Shown here piece after piece: positions 35,998 through 45,360 of a stretch of DNA of 64,000 nt. The translations under genes were made by a program, and so were the position numbers. Position 1 is the stretch's first letter. Each line of letters starts with the position of its first letter. The DNA is from Rhizobium brockwellii (GTDB taxonomy: Bacteria > Pseudomonadota > Alphaproteobacteria > Rhizobiales > Rhizobiaceae), in NCBI RefSeq assembly GCF_000769405.2, contig NZ_CP053440.1:186001-250000 (forward strand), given 5' to 3'. Below the pieces are notes generated by a model. The model did not search any database, was not told the origin of the DNA, and saw only the letters and a list, made by a program, of their open reading frames with translations.

Positions 35998-37322
35998 CCG
36001 GCTCGGAGCTGATGAGGCATTGTGGAAGCGGTCTCCGTCGCCCAGGCCAGTTGCCCATTGTCGGGTTCCGCATCGAAATGCTGTCGGCCGAGAAGGGTAT
36101 TGACGATGGTTGCGCTGCGCCAAGCCACGAGGCTGAGCTGAGAGTCGGCGATACCGTGCGAATAGCGCCCCGCATTCTGCGCAAACACCCGGTTGTTCCG
36201 CGGACCCGTCCACTGCATCGTGTAGTCGTCATTGAGCAGAGGATAGCCGTTTCTGTCGAGTGTTATCCTTTCGCCCAGCGAGCCGAGAGCATCCGGCAAC
36301 CGGAACCGGTAGCCGGTGGCCAGCACCACCGCATCTGCATGAAGCACCTCGATTCCACCATCGAATTGGTTCCTGACAATGAGCCGATAGGCATTGCCGT
36401 TCCGCTCCATCTGAATCACGTCGCGATTGGGCGCCAGAGAGGCATTGAGTGCGCTCGGCTCGAGATAACGCAAGGCATAGAGGCGGCGGTAGATCGAGTG
36501 AATCGTCGAAATCGACAAGCCGTCGCTGGTCAGGATCGAGTTCTTCAAAGCGGCCTGCTTCTGCTCGCCGCCGAGCTTCAGATAGGCCTGCACGTATTCC
36601 GGCGAGAAGACCTGGTTCGAAAATGGCGTATCGTTGATCGGCTCGAAATTATGACGCCGGCTGATCCATGTCAGCTCCGTCATGGAACCGGGATCGGTAA
36701 GCAGGGCTTCGACGACCTCGCCACCGCTTTGACCGCCGCCGACCACGACGATGCGGGCGGCGGCGAGATCGCTGAGACGCGATTTGGCCTCGCTGTTGTG
36801 AAAGCAATCGGCGCCTAGAAACGGTTTTGCCCAGTCAGGCACGAAGGGTGAAGAACCCGTGCCGATCACCAGGTTTCGCGCTTCGTCCTGCCCATTGTCG
36901 AACCGCAGGAAGAAGCGGTCGTCGCGGTGCTCGACGTCGCGGATCTCCGTGCCAAAGCGCAGGCCGTCCACGCCGTTGGCGACCCAGGCGAGATAACGTG
37001 CAAACTCCTGCCGGGGGACGGCCTCATAATTGGCGTTCAGGAAAGCGTAGAGCCTCTTATGGGCAACCAGATAGGAGACGAATGACCAGCGGCTGGTCGG
37101 CAGGACCGGGGTGACGAGGTCTTTCAGAAAGGACGATTGCAGCTCGACGCCGGGCATCATCATGCCGGGATGCCAGTCGAACGAGTCTCGCCGCTCGAAG
37201 AAACGGCTTCCGATCTCGGGCACCGACTCGAACAGGCAGGCGAGGCTCAGATTGGACGGGCCGATGCCGATGCCAGCAATATCCAGCGGCTCGGCATCCC
37301 TGCGGCTAAAAGCGACGGTCAT
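35970..37322 (-). CDS. vbsO: L-ornithine N5-monooxygenase, vicibactin VbsO
   Basis: The 450-residue flavoprotein belongs to the lysine/ornithine N-hydroxylases. The FAD motif is GIGIGPSNLSLACL (from about residue 18), the NADPH site is IVVVGGGQSGGEVVEALL, and ATGYRFRLPDAL is the C-terminal family signature. It hydroxylates the side-chain amine of ornithine, the first committed step toward the hydroxamates of vicibactin. It overlaps the NRPS stop by four bases (ATGA), so the two are translationally coupled. Operon order G-S-O matches the known vbs locus. Confidence 0.93.
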   Translation of the reverse strand: MTVAFSRRDAEPLDIAGIGIGPSNLSLACLFESVPEIGSRFFERRDSFDWHPGMMMPGVELQSSFLKDLVTPVLPTSRWSFVSYLVAHKRLYAFLNANYEAVPRQEFARYLAWVANGVDGLRFGTEIRDVEHRDDRFFLRFDNGQDEARNLVIGTGSSPFVPDWAKPFLGADCFHNSEAKSRLSDLAAARIVVVGGGQSGGEVVEALLTDPGSMTELTWISRRHNFEPINDTPFSNQVFSPEYVQAYLKLGGEQKQAALKNSILTSDGLSISTIHSIYRRLYALRYLEPSALNASLAPNRDVIQMERNGNAYRLIVRNQFDGGIEVLHADAVVLATGYRFRLPDALGSLGERITLDRNGYPLLNDDYTMQWTGPRNNRVFAQNAGRYSHGIADSQLSLVAWRSATIVNTLLGRQHFDAEPDNGQLAWATETASTMPHQLRAGYSDGMLSS

Positions 37323-40300
37323 GCGATATCCTTCTCTGTTTCCTTGAGACGCAGGGCAAGCCTTGAGTGGAAGGCGGGAGACCCGATCATGTGCAGATGG
37401 TTGGTGCCGGTGATGATTTCGGCCGCACGCGCCCGCGGCGACAGGCGGCGCCAGTCGATCAGGTTGAGGCCGCGGTTGAGGCTGTCGTCGGCAGCCCAGG
37501 GATAGATCGGCACATCGTGGGGAACGAGCCGGTGCTTGCGGAAGATCAGGGCATTGTCGATAAGCACCCAGAAGGTATGCTCGCGGCTGCTGATATCAGG
37601 CCCGTCGTTTGGAAGCGGGTCCTTTTCGTCGCCGACAAAGCGCAGGAACTGGTCGTAAGTATCCGCGTCCATCGTCGACAGCAGCCGGTCCCATTCGGGA
37701 CGCATCGCCGTTCTTCCAAGCCATGCCTGCACATCTCGATGAAGCTCATCGCGCTCGCCCGGCCGGAACCTCGGCTTTGCGCCGATCGCGAATTCCGATC
37801 CGAGGTCGCAAACATCGACCATCGCCATCATCCTGACGTCGACCTGATCACCGAGGGCGCGGGCAGCCTCATAGGCCAGAAGCCCACCCCACGACCAGCC
37901 GAGGAAATAGCAGGGCGCTCCGTGACTATGCGTCATGATATAGTCGACATAGCTCTCGATGATCTCTTCGACCGGGGCGCCGACGGCCTTTTTCTCGGAA
38001 AGCGAGTGGCAAATGAAGCCGGTCGCCGGCTGATCGGCTCCGAGATAGTCGACGAGCTTGACGTATTCGCGGGTGCTGACGAGAAGGCCTGGGAAGCAAT
38101 AGAGCCGCGGCTTGGCGCCGGAAGCACGCAGCACGATCACCTCTGACAGATCCCGTTGGTCACCCTGCTCCATCACGCCGGCAAATGAGCGCACGGTCGG
38201 ATTGTTGAAGATATCGGCGACGGTGAGCGGGGTTTTCGGCCGGCGCTGCCGCAGCTGCGAAAGGATGCGGATCGCACCAAGCGAGTTGCCGCCGATCGCG
38301 AAGAAATTGTCCTCGACGCTGATTGCTTCCAGCTTGAGAACCTGCCGCCAGACATCCAGCACCTCCTCTTCGAGCGCGGTCGCCGGCTCGACGATGGTGC
38401 GTTTGACCGGTTGTGGCGCTGGCAGCGCAAATCGATCGAGCTTGCTGTTCGGATTGGTCGGCATTTTCTCCAGTTCGACCACCGCAGCCGGCACCATATA
38501 GGATGGCAGGCTGCGTTCGAGGCCCGCGCGGATCGTCTCGACGTCCAACGTCTCGTCTTTCTTGGGAACGACGTAGGCAACGAGTGCCTTTTCGCCGCCG
38601 GCATCGCCATCGCGCAGGACAACCAGGGCTTCGCCGACGCCGGGCTGCTGCAGGAGCGCCGCTTCGATCTCACCGAGTTCGATCCGGTAACCACGAAGCT
38701 TCACCTGATGGTCGACACGACCGACGAATTCGACGGTCCCGTCATCACGCCAACGCGTCAGGTCGCCGGAACGATAAAGCCGGCCGCCCTCCGTGAAGAA
38801 CGGATCGGGGATGAAGCGGTCCGCCGTCGTGTCCGGCTTGCCGAGGTAGCCGCGTGCGATACCTTCGCCGCCGATATAGAGCTCGCCGGTCACGCCGATC
38901 GGGCACGGATTGAGATCGGGGTCGAGCACATAGACGCGCCTTAACCCGACAGCGCGGCCGAGCGGAGCATAGACCCCCTGGAATTTCGTGCCGGCCCTCA
39001 CCTTCCAGACCATCGGCGTCATGATGGTTTCGGTTGGCCCGTAGCCGTTGATCAGCCATTCCGATTTCAGCGCCCGCGACAGAAGATCGAAGGTCGGCTG
39101 CGCCAGCCCCTCGCCGCCGAAGGAGTAAAGCCGCATCGGCGGCGCACCGTCGGTGATGTCGGCCCATTCCGCCAGCTGCTGCAGATAGGTTGTGGGAATG
39201 CTCGCATTTTTGGCGCCGTGCTTGCGCATGGCCGTCAATGTCTCTTCCGGGGTCCACAGCGGCTGGTCGGGAAGAATGATACTGCCGCCCTCCATCAGCG
39301 GGTTCATCCATCGCTCGTGCCCGCCATCTGAGCTGAAAGGCAGGAACGGCAGCTCGCGGGAGGCCGAACTCATGCCATAGACACGCGAGGTGTTCTGCAG
39401 ATGGTGCGTCAGCGGCCCGTGCTCGACGGCCACGCCCTTCGGCAATCCCGTCGATCCTGACGTGTACATGACATAGGCGAGCTGATCCTTGTGGATCGGC
39501 ACATCAAGCGGCGTATCCGGCTCGCCGTCGAGGTCGATCTTGTCGAGTTCCAGGATAATGGTGTCGAGCTCTTCCGGCAGCCGATGGCGAAGCCAGCTGT
39601 GGGTCAGAACGATCTTGACGCCGCCATCGCGCAGAATGTGATGGTTGCGGACCGGCGGGTGGTCGGGCTCGACCGGGATATAGGCGCCGCCCGCCTTCAG
39701 CGTCGCGAGGATCCCGACGATCGCCTCGGGCGAGCGCTTGATGAAGATGGCGACCGTCACCTCGGCGCGAACACCCAGCTGACGTAAGCGATGTGCGAGA
39801 CGGTTGGTGTTGGCCTCAAGCCAGCCATGGCTCCATTCCTCGTCGCCGTAGACGATCGCCGTCTTCTCCGGCGTCTGGCGTGAATGGACTGATATCAGCT
39901 CGTGGACCGGCCTGTCGTCGTTGACCACCTCGTCTTCGTAGGGCGCCGACAACTGGTCGAGCTCGTCACTGCCGACGAGTTCGATATCCTTGATCCGCAC
40001 ATTCGGCCGCGCGACGATCTGCTCGAGCACAAGGGTGAAATGGCGGGAGACACGGCCAACCAGAGCGCTGTCGTAGAGATCCTGTGCATAATCGATCAGC
40101 CCGGATGCGGCCCCATCCAGACCCGCTTCGATCACCAGGGAAAGCTCGCTGTCGGCGCGCGCGCCCAGCGGTTCCAGATTGGTTGCGTGCCCGGGGATCG
40201 AATACGGCTCGCGGAATTCGAACAGGGCCTTGACCACGGCTTCCTGGGCAGCCGCTTCGTCTACGGCCAGCTCCTGGGTGATGCGCTCCAGCGGAACGAG

Positions 40301-41311
40301 CTGGGCGAGCCCCTCCTCCGTTGCCGATGAGATCGCTGCGATGACATCGTCGAGAGAGCTTTTTGATTTCAGCGACAGGATGAGGGGAAGGACCTGTTCG
40401 GCACGGCCGCGGTTCGCAAGGTGTTTCCTCTCCGGCCGCGCGATCAGGAGCCCGGTCAGCAAAGCATAGTTGCCGCTGTAGCGTGCCAGCAGCGCGCAAA
40501 AGGCGGCATGAAGCACGCGCTCGACCTGATATCCATTATGCTGCGCATGTCGACCGAGCTTTTCCCAGAGACCCGGCTCGATCGAAAATCGATGTTGAGC
40601 GCGAGCCACACCTGCCAGCCCGCCGCTGTTGAAGCGGGTGGGAAAGGTCGAGGCCGAATAATCGAGACCGATCGTGTTCCGCCAATAGGATAGGGATTCC
40701 TGCGCCTGCTCGGTCTGCAGCCATTCAGCCTCCCGCGTCCCGGCCAAGATTTCGGCCAGCTGCGTTTCGCTGGCGGGTGCGCCGTCGAGAATTCGCGTCA
40801 GGGAGCTGGCAAGAATAGACTTCTCGCGATCGTCCGAGATCACGGGATGAAGCACGATGGTCAGAAGCGACTGCCCATCGGCAAGCAAGACAATCTGAAC
40901 ACGCGCCGGGGGACCAGCAAGGAGATCGAAGCGCCCGTCGCGGAAGGCTTTCTGGGCGGCCAACGCATCGGCCTCCGCAAGAGCAGCGCCTTCGCCGACA
41001 ATCTCGATCGGCACCGCGGTCAATGCGCCGCAGTATTGCTCGACGCGGCCGCCCGCCAGCCTGCGGAAGCGGGTGGCAAGCGACGGATGTTGCGCCACGA
41101 GCGCCCGGCAGGCGCCGGCAATGGTCTTGACGCCGACGGCCGGGCTCAATCGCAGCGAAATAACCTGGTCGGGAAACACGGTGCCGTTGCCGATCTGCTC
41201 CAGCGACCAGATACGCTTCTGCGCGATCGTCAGCGGGAAGCTCTCGAAGACCGCATCGGTTGCGACATCGGTCGGGGTGGCATCTGCAAAGTTTGTGATC
41301 TGCTTGTTCAT
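37319..41311 (-). CDS. vbsS: Single-module NRPS (C-A-PCP-TE), vicibactin synthetase VbsS
   Basis: The protein has about 1330 residues in one module. The condensation-like domain spans about 20-450, but its HHxxxDG motif reads HPVISDD near residue 157. The adenylation domain has A3 YTSGSTGLPKG (near 620), A5 NGYGPTE, A7 YRSGDL, A8 GRVDHQVKLRGYRIELGE and the A10 Lys (NPNSKLDR). The carrier domain has FFAIGGNSL with the phosphopantetheine Ser near 1007. The thioesterase has GWSWGG (Ser near 1139) and a C-terminal GTNHLHM. It loads hydroxyornithine; the TE trimerises and cyclises the units. MARM at 41320 is an alternative start. Confidence 0.93.
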   Translation of the reverse strand: MNKQITNFADATPTDVATDAVFESFPLTIAQKRIWSLEQIGNGTVFPDQVISLRLSPAVGVKTIAGACRALVAQHPSLATRFRRLAGGRVEQYCGALTAVPIEIVGEGAALAEADALAAQKAFRDGRFDLLAGPPARVQIVLLADGQSLLTIVLHPVISDDREKSILASSLTRILDGAPASETQLAEILAGTREAEWLQTEQAQESLSYWRNTIGLDYSASTFPTRFNSGGLAGVARAQHRFSIEPGLWEKLGRHAQHNGYQVERVLHAAFCALLARYSGNYALLTGLLIARPERKHLANRGRAEQVLPLILSLKSKSSLDDVIAAISSATEEGLAQLVPLERITQELAVDEAAAQEAVVKALFEFREPYSIPGHATNLEPLGARADSELSLVIEAGLDGAASGLIDYAQDLYDSALVGRVSRHFTLVLEQIVARPNVRIKDIELVGSDELDQLSAPYEDEVVNDDRPVHELISVHSRQTPEKTAIVYGDEEWSHGWLEANTNRLAHRLRQLGVRAEVTVAIFIKRSPEAIVGILATLKAGGAYIPVEPDHPPVRNHHILRDGGVKIVLTHSWLRHRLPEELDTIILELDKIDLDGEPDTPLDVPIHKDQLAYVMYTSGSTGLPKGVAVEHGPLTHHLQNTSRVYGMSSASRELPFLPFSSDGGHERWMNPLMEGGSIILPDQPLWTPEETLTAMRKHGAKNASIPTTYLQQLAEWADITDGAPPMRLYSFGGEGLAQPTFDLLSRALKSEWLINGYGPTETIMTPMVWKVRAGTKFQGVYAPLGRAVGLRRVYVLDPDLNPCPIGVTGELYIGGEGIARGYLGKPDTTADRFIPDPFFTEGGRLYRSGDLTRWRDDGTVEFVGRVDHQVKLRGYRIELGEIEAALLQQPGVGEALVVLRDGDAGGEKALVAYVVPKKDETLDVETIRAGLERSLPSYMVPAAVVELEKMPTNPNSKLDRFALPAPQPVKRTIVEPATALEEEVLDVWRQVLKLEAISVEDNFFAIGGNSLGAIRILSQLRQRRPKTPLTVADIFNNPTVRSFAGVMEQGDQRDLSEVIVLRASGAKPRLYCFPGLLVSTREYVKLVDYLGADQPATGFICHSLSEKKAVGAPVEEIIESYVDYIMTHSHGAPCYFLGWSWGGLLAYEAARALGDQVDVRMMAMVDVCDLGSEFAIGAKPRFRPGERDELHRDVQAWLGRTAMRPEWDRLLSTMDADTYDQFLRFVGDEKDPLPNDGPDISSREHTFWVLIDNALIFRKHRLVPHDVPIYPWAADDSLNRGLNLIDWRRLSPRARAAEIITGTNHLHMIGSPAFHSRLALRLKETEKDIA

Positions 41312-41330
41312 CCGTGCCATCCAGCCGTTT

Positions 41331-41549
41331 TCAGAGACGCGCGTCGCCGGCGATTGCCGAGCGCAAAGAGAGCGGGCGCGGATCCGCCCAGACGTCAGCA
41401 ATATGCGCTAGGCATTGTTGGCGCGAACCGGCAAAACCCGCCGGCTCCCAGCCCAGGGGAATCCGCTTGTCCAGCGGCCAGACCGAGTAGCGACGCTCGG
41501 TGTCGATGACGGCGATCCAGAGATCGCCGTGAGGGTCAAGATTATCCAT
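41331..41549 (-). CDS. vbsG: MbtH-like protein, vicibactin VbsG
   Basis: The 72-residue protein shows the MbtH core: RRYSVWPLDKRIPLGWEP and a C-terminal HIADVWADPRPLSLR. MbtH proteins bind the adenylation domain and are needed for its solubility and activity. AGGAG precedes ATG 41549; the longer upstream frame is not conserved-looking. It is first in the vbsGSO operon, about 20 bases before the NRPS, and the operon is divergent from vbsADL. Confidence 0.92.
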   Translation of the reverse strand: MDNLDPHGDLWIAVIDTERRYSVWPLDKRIPLGWEPAGFAGSRQQCLAHIADVWADPRPLSLRSAIAGDARL

Positions 41550-41594
41550 TCGCAGCTCCTGCGGTGATGATGGCCATGCGCAAGTGACGGATCC

Positions 41595-41700
41595 GGCAGG
41601 CTGCAGTTTAGAAAATTGATGAGAATTTTTTTCTTCGCTTATCCCTAAATCAAGCGGGAGATGGATCGTCATTCTACCAAATCGGTACAAGAGCACGCTT
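41595..41700. promoter_or_regulatory. Divergent, probably RpoI-dependent promoter region of vbsGSO and vbsADL
   Basis: The 205-base gap between vbsG and vbsA has an AT-rich core at about 41608-41655 (GAAAATTGATGAGAATT, then seven T and TCTTCGCTTATCCC) in a GC-rich setting. No TGA-N9-TCA iron operator was found here. That fits the reported control of both operons by the ECF sigma factor RpoI rather than directly by the iron regulator. The exact -35 and -10 elements cannot be assigned. Confidence 0.45.
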
Positions 41701-41754
41701 CATACTCGCAGCGCCAAAAGCCCGACCGGCCCCCGACCGGCCAAGGAGAACATC

Positions 41755-42744
41755 ATGGATTTCGATGCCGTCAAACAAAGGCGCGCTCTGCAGTCGCGCA
41801 GCTACGTCAGCCTCGCCCCCAATCTGATCCACCTCAAGACCGCTTACGGCCACCACGAAGCCGCATTCGAGGTTGAGGCCGGCATCGCGTCGGTGACCTT
41901 CTACCATGGCGATCCGGTGCAATCGCCGGAGCTTCTTATGGCGGCCGCCGAAGCCGTGACGGCAGAAGATCGCTCGATCACCTCAGTCGTCTTCGAAGGG
42001 CATCAAGCAAGCCTTCCCAGACACATTGCGGATGCCGACGGAAGGCTCGATTCGGCGATCCTGTGGCAATGGCCATCGCTGTGGCTGCCGCAGCTGTCCT
42101 ATCCGCTGCCGCCCGTGCAGGAGATGACCGCGGGCCGGTATCATCCGCGTCGACCGGCAAAGCCGAAAGGCACGATCTACAGGCGTTTCATCCCCTGGCT
42201 GGAACGGGAAATCACCTTCACGGTGGCCGATCCCGAGACCGATCTTGCAGCATTTCATCGCTGGATGAACGATGAGCAGGTCAACACGATCTGGGAGGAT
42301 GCGGGTTCGATCGACAAACATCGCGAGATCCTGGAGGAGAGGATCGCTGATCCGCATGTCCTGCCGCTGATCGGCAGTTTCGCGGACATTCCCTTCGGCT
42401 ATTTCGAGGTCTATTGGGCGAAAGAGAACCGGCTCGGTCCCTTCTACGACGCCGACGACTATGATCGTGGATGGCATGTCGCGATCGGCGAGCCCGGTTA
42501 TCGCGGCAAGAAATGGATCAGCGCATGGCTTCCTTCGCTGATGCATTTCATCTTCCTCGACGATCCGCGCACGAAGCGCATCGTCGGCGAGCCGCGCGCC
42601 AGTCACGAACAGCAGATCCGCAACCTCGACCGTTCGGGTTTTGCCAAGGTCAAGCATTTCGATTTTCCGCATAAGCGGGCGCTCCTGGTCATGCTTGGCC
42701 GCGAGCGTTTCTTCGGCGATCGTCTCTGGGTGCCGGCATCATGA
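41755..42744 (+). CDS. vbsA: Siderophore acyltransferase (GNAT, IucB/RhbD-like), vicibactin VbsA
   Basis: The 329-residue protein has an N-terminal domain and a C-terminal GNAT domain of the siderophore-acyltransferase group. Diagnostic stretches are FHRWMNDEQVNTIWEDAG, PFGYFEVYWAKENRLG, the DYDRGWHVAIGEPGYRGK CoA region and RASHEQQIRNLDRSGF. In the vicibactin model it acylates N5-hydroxyornithine, probably with (R)-3-hydroxybutyryl-CoA, to form the hydroxamate. AAGGAGA precedes the ATG. It overlaps vbsD by ATGA. Confidence 0.92.
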   Translation: MDFDAVKQRRALQSRSYVSLAPNLIHLKTAYGHHEAAFEVEAGIASVTFYHGDPVQSPELLMAAAEAVTAEDRSITSVVFEGHQASLPRHIADADGRLDSAILWQWPSLWLPQLSYPLPPVQEMTAGRYHPRRPAKPKGTIYRRFIPWLEREITFTVADPETDLAAFHRWMNDEQVNTIWEDAGSIDKHREILEERIADPHVLPLIGSFADIPFGYFEVYWAKENRLGPFYDADDYDRGWHVAIGEPGYRGKKWISAWLPSLMHFIFLDDPRTKRIVGEPRASHEQQIRNLDRSGFAKVKHFDFPHKRALLVMLGRERFFGDRLWVPAS

Positions 42745-44162
42745 ACGACATGAGCGACGCAAGCGGCAGCTTCCGAAGACGGCAGCGCCTCGCCCCGGAG
42801 GACCTTGCCAGTCCTGAGCTTTTCAGGCTGCTGCTTCGGCTTGGGCTGCCGGCGATGTTCGGCCTGTCGATCAACGCCGCCCATCACACGATCAACATGA
42901 TCTTCGTCGGAATGATCGGTGAAGACCAGATCGCGGCGATCATGATCGTCCTGCCGGTACTCATGCTCGTCGCCGCCTTCGGCGAAGGGATCGGCGTCGG
43001 TGTCGCAACCGAGGTCGGGCGGATGCTCGGAGCCGGCAATCGATCCCGGGCCGGCGCCATTGCCTCGATCAGCCTTGCGGCCGGCGTCGTCTTCGGCGCG
43101 GCAAGCGCTCTCGCAATCCACGCATTTCCAGATTTGCTGCTGTTTGGCGCCACGCCTGCCCTTCAGCCGCTCGCGCAGCAATATCTGATGATCATAGCGG
43201 CCTCGGTGCCGCTGACGATGGCGCAGATCATTCTCGATTTCGTGGCGATCGCAGAGGGCAATGCTCGCTTCAGCATGTGGACGCTGGTCGCCTGCTTTGC
43301 GCTGAACATGATCCTCGACCCGATCATGATCTTTGGCTTCGGCCTCGGCCTGCAGGGCGTTGCAATCGCAACCATCCTGTCCCAGCTCGTCGCGCTTTGC
43401 ATCTATGCTGCTTACCACGCCAGGCGACTTGGGACGGTCCGGCTGACGTTTGGCTGGCGGTGGGGAGATATCGGCTATCTCAAACCTGTGCTTGCAGTCG
43501 GCGCACCGACGACGCTGACCAGTCTCGCAACCGCAGGCGCGATTGCGGCAATGGTATCGCTCGCCGGCACCTATCACGGAGAAGCCGGCATCGCCGGCGT
43601 CGGGATTGCCTTGCGGCTGCTTGCTGTGGGAACACTCCCCGTCCTCGGCATTTCACTCGGGGCCCAGTCGATCCTGAGCTTTGCATGGGGTCGAGGCGAT
43701 ACAGCTCGGGTGCTGTCGGCAGCCCGCATCCTGACAGTGGTTACAAGTGCGGTCAGTGGCGCCTATGGGCTCACCGCGCTCGCCTTCTCCGAAGAGCTTG
43801 CCTCGTTCTTCACCGACGATGCGACGGTGATCGGGATCGCGGCGCAAGCGATCGTCGCAACCCATCTTCCGCTTCTGCTGTTCGGCCTGCGGCAAACGGT
43901 GCTGATCCTCTTCCAGGCTCAGGGCAGAGCGAAAGCGGCGGTTGCTATCGGTCTGGCGCAGAATGGATATCTTCTGTTTCCGCTGCTGGCTCTCCTGCCG
44001 CCGTTCTTCGGCTTTTCAGGCTTGCTGGCAGCAATGTTCCTGGCCTCTGCCCTGACCGGGTTGCTGTCGGCCGTCTGCCTGGTGAGGGCACTTCGTGCGC
44101 TCCGGCAGCGCTCCGCCGACCATCTCACCTCCATCCGTCCATATCCCAGCTTTTGTCCATGA
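42741..44162 (+). CDS. vbsD: MATE-family exporter, probable VbsD
   Basis: The 473-residue protein has about twelve membrane segments and MATE features (LRLGLPAMFGLSINAAHHTI, AFGEGIGVGVATEVGRMLGAG, MILDPIMIFGFGLGLQGVAIA). Position between vbsA and vbsL in one translationally coupled operon makes it the likely vicibactin exporter. Naming it vbsD rests on the known A-D-L gene order rather than on a sequence comparison. Confidence 0.85.
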   Translation: MNDMSDASGSFRRRQRLAPEDLASPELFRLLLRLGLPAMFGLSINAAHHTINMIFVGMIGEDQIAAIMIVLPVLMLVAAFGEGIGVGVATEVGRMLGAGNRSRAGAIASISLAAGVVFGAASALAIHAFPDLLLFGATPALQPLAQQYLMIIAASVPLTMAQIILDFVAIAEGNARFSMWTLVACFALNMILDPIMIFGFGLGLQGVAIATILSQLVALCIYAAYHARRLGTVRLTFGWRWGDIGYLKPVLAVGAPTTLTSLATAGAIAAMVSLAGTYHGEAGIAGVGIALRLLAVGTLPVLGISLGAQSILSFAWGRGDTARVLSAARILTVVTSAVSGAYGLTALAFSEELASFFTDDATVIGIAAQAIVATHLPLLLFGLRQTVLILFQAQGRAKAAVAIGLAQNGYLLFPLLALLPPFFGFSGLLAAMFLASALTGLLSAVCLVRALRALRQRSADHLTSIRPYPSFCP

Positions 44163-44172
44163 GAGGATGACC

Positions 44173-45360
44173 ATGAACCAGTCGATCAACCCGCACGACC
44201 TTGGCGCCCATGCGGTCGCTGACGATCTCTTTACGCCTGTCGATCCCGCGGCATTCAACGCTGTGTCTCCGCCGATCTTCCAGACGTCGCTGTTCACCTA
44301 TGACAGTTACGAGGCGATGGAGGATGTTTTCGCGGGCCGCACGCGCAACTACATCTATTCGCGTGGCGACAATCCGACGGTCCGCGAATTCGAACTCCTG
44401 GTCGCCCGCCTCGAGGGCGCGGAGGACGGACGTGCCTTCTCGAGCGGAACGGCCGCCATTACATCGACAATTCTCAGCCATGTTGAGGCAGGCGACCGGG
44501 TCGTTGCGGTCCGCCATCTCTACAACGATGTCTACCGCCTTCTGGTGAAGCTGCTTGCCAGGCTCGGCGTCGCGGTGGATTTCGTCGATCCCGCCGACCA
44601 CGACGAGGTCCGCAAGGCGCTGTCGGGCGCCAAGCTGCTCTACCTTGAAAACCCCACATCCTTCGTCTTCGAGCTTCAGGACATTGCGGCGCTGTCGGCC
44701 ATGGCAAAGGAGGCCGGTGTTACCACAATCATCGACAATTCCTGGGCAACGCCGCTCTTTCAAAAACCGATCCAGCATGGCGTCGATATCGTCATTCACG
44801 CCGCCTCGAAATATCTCGGCGGTCACAGCGATACGGTCGCCGGCGTCGTCGTCGGCTCGAAAGAGGCCATCGCCAGGATCAATTCAATATCCTACCCCTA
44901 TGTCGGCGCCAAACTGTCACCGTTCGAGGCCTGGCTGCTGCTGCGCGGTATGCGCACGCTGCGTGTCCGTCTCAAGGAGCATGAGCGCAGCGGACTTTTG
45001 CTAGCCGGGCGGCTGAAGGAGCATTCTGCGATTGCACGCGTTCGTCACCCGGCATTCCAGGAGCATCCCGGACGGGCGACGCTGACGGGGTATGCCGGGC
45101 TGTTTACCTTCGACCTCAATCCCGATATCGATGTCGCACGCTTTGTGAATAGCCTTCGCGACATCCGTCTCGGTGTCAGCTGGGGGGGACCCGAAACGCT
45201 GGTGGTCCCCGCCAAGGTCGCGCTGCAGATCCCCGACCGGATGACCTCCTTCATCCGGTTCGGTGTGAGCGAGCAGACGGTTCGTTTCGCCGTTGGTCTG
45301 GAAGAGCCGGAACTGTTGTGGAGCGATTTGCAGCAGGCGCTGCACGCAGCGAAACGATAG
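44173..45360 (+). CDS. vbsL: PLP-dependent trans-sulfuration-fold enzyme, probable epimerase VbsL
   Basis: The 395-residue protein has the Cys/Met-metabolism PLP fold: YIYSRGDNPTVREFE, SSGTAAITSTILSHV, IIDNSWATPLFQKPI and the PLP lysine K213 in HAASKYLGGHSD. Normal family members are cystathionine lyases or synthases, but here it is the third gene of vbsADL. The vicibactin model needs an enzyme that converts the L-ornithine unit to D, and PLP chemistry at the alpha carbon suits epimerization. ATG 44173 has GAGAGG six bases upstream. Its 3' end overlaps rpoI, read on the other strand, by 110 bases. Confidence 0.82.
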   Translation: MNQSINPHDLGAHAVADDLFTPVDPAAFNAVSPPIFQTSLFTYDSYEAMEDVFAGRTRNYIYSRGDNPTVREFELLVARLEGAEDGRAFSSGTAAITSTILSHVEAGDRVVAVRHLYNDVYRLLVKLLARLGVAVDFVDPADHDEVRKALSGAKLLYLENPTSFVFELQDIAALSAMAKEAGVTTIIDNSWATPLFQKPIQHGVDIVIHAASKYLGGHSDTVAGVVVGSKEAIARINSISYPYVGAKLSPFEAWLLLRGMRTLRVRLKEHERSGLLLAGRLKEHSAIARVRHPAFQEHPGRATLTGYAGLFTFDLNPDIDVARFVNSLRDIRLGVSWGGPETLVVPAKVALQIPDRMTSFIRFGVSEQTVRFAVGLEEPELLWSDLQQALHAAKR

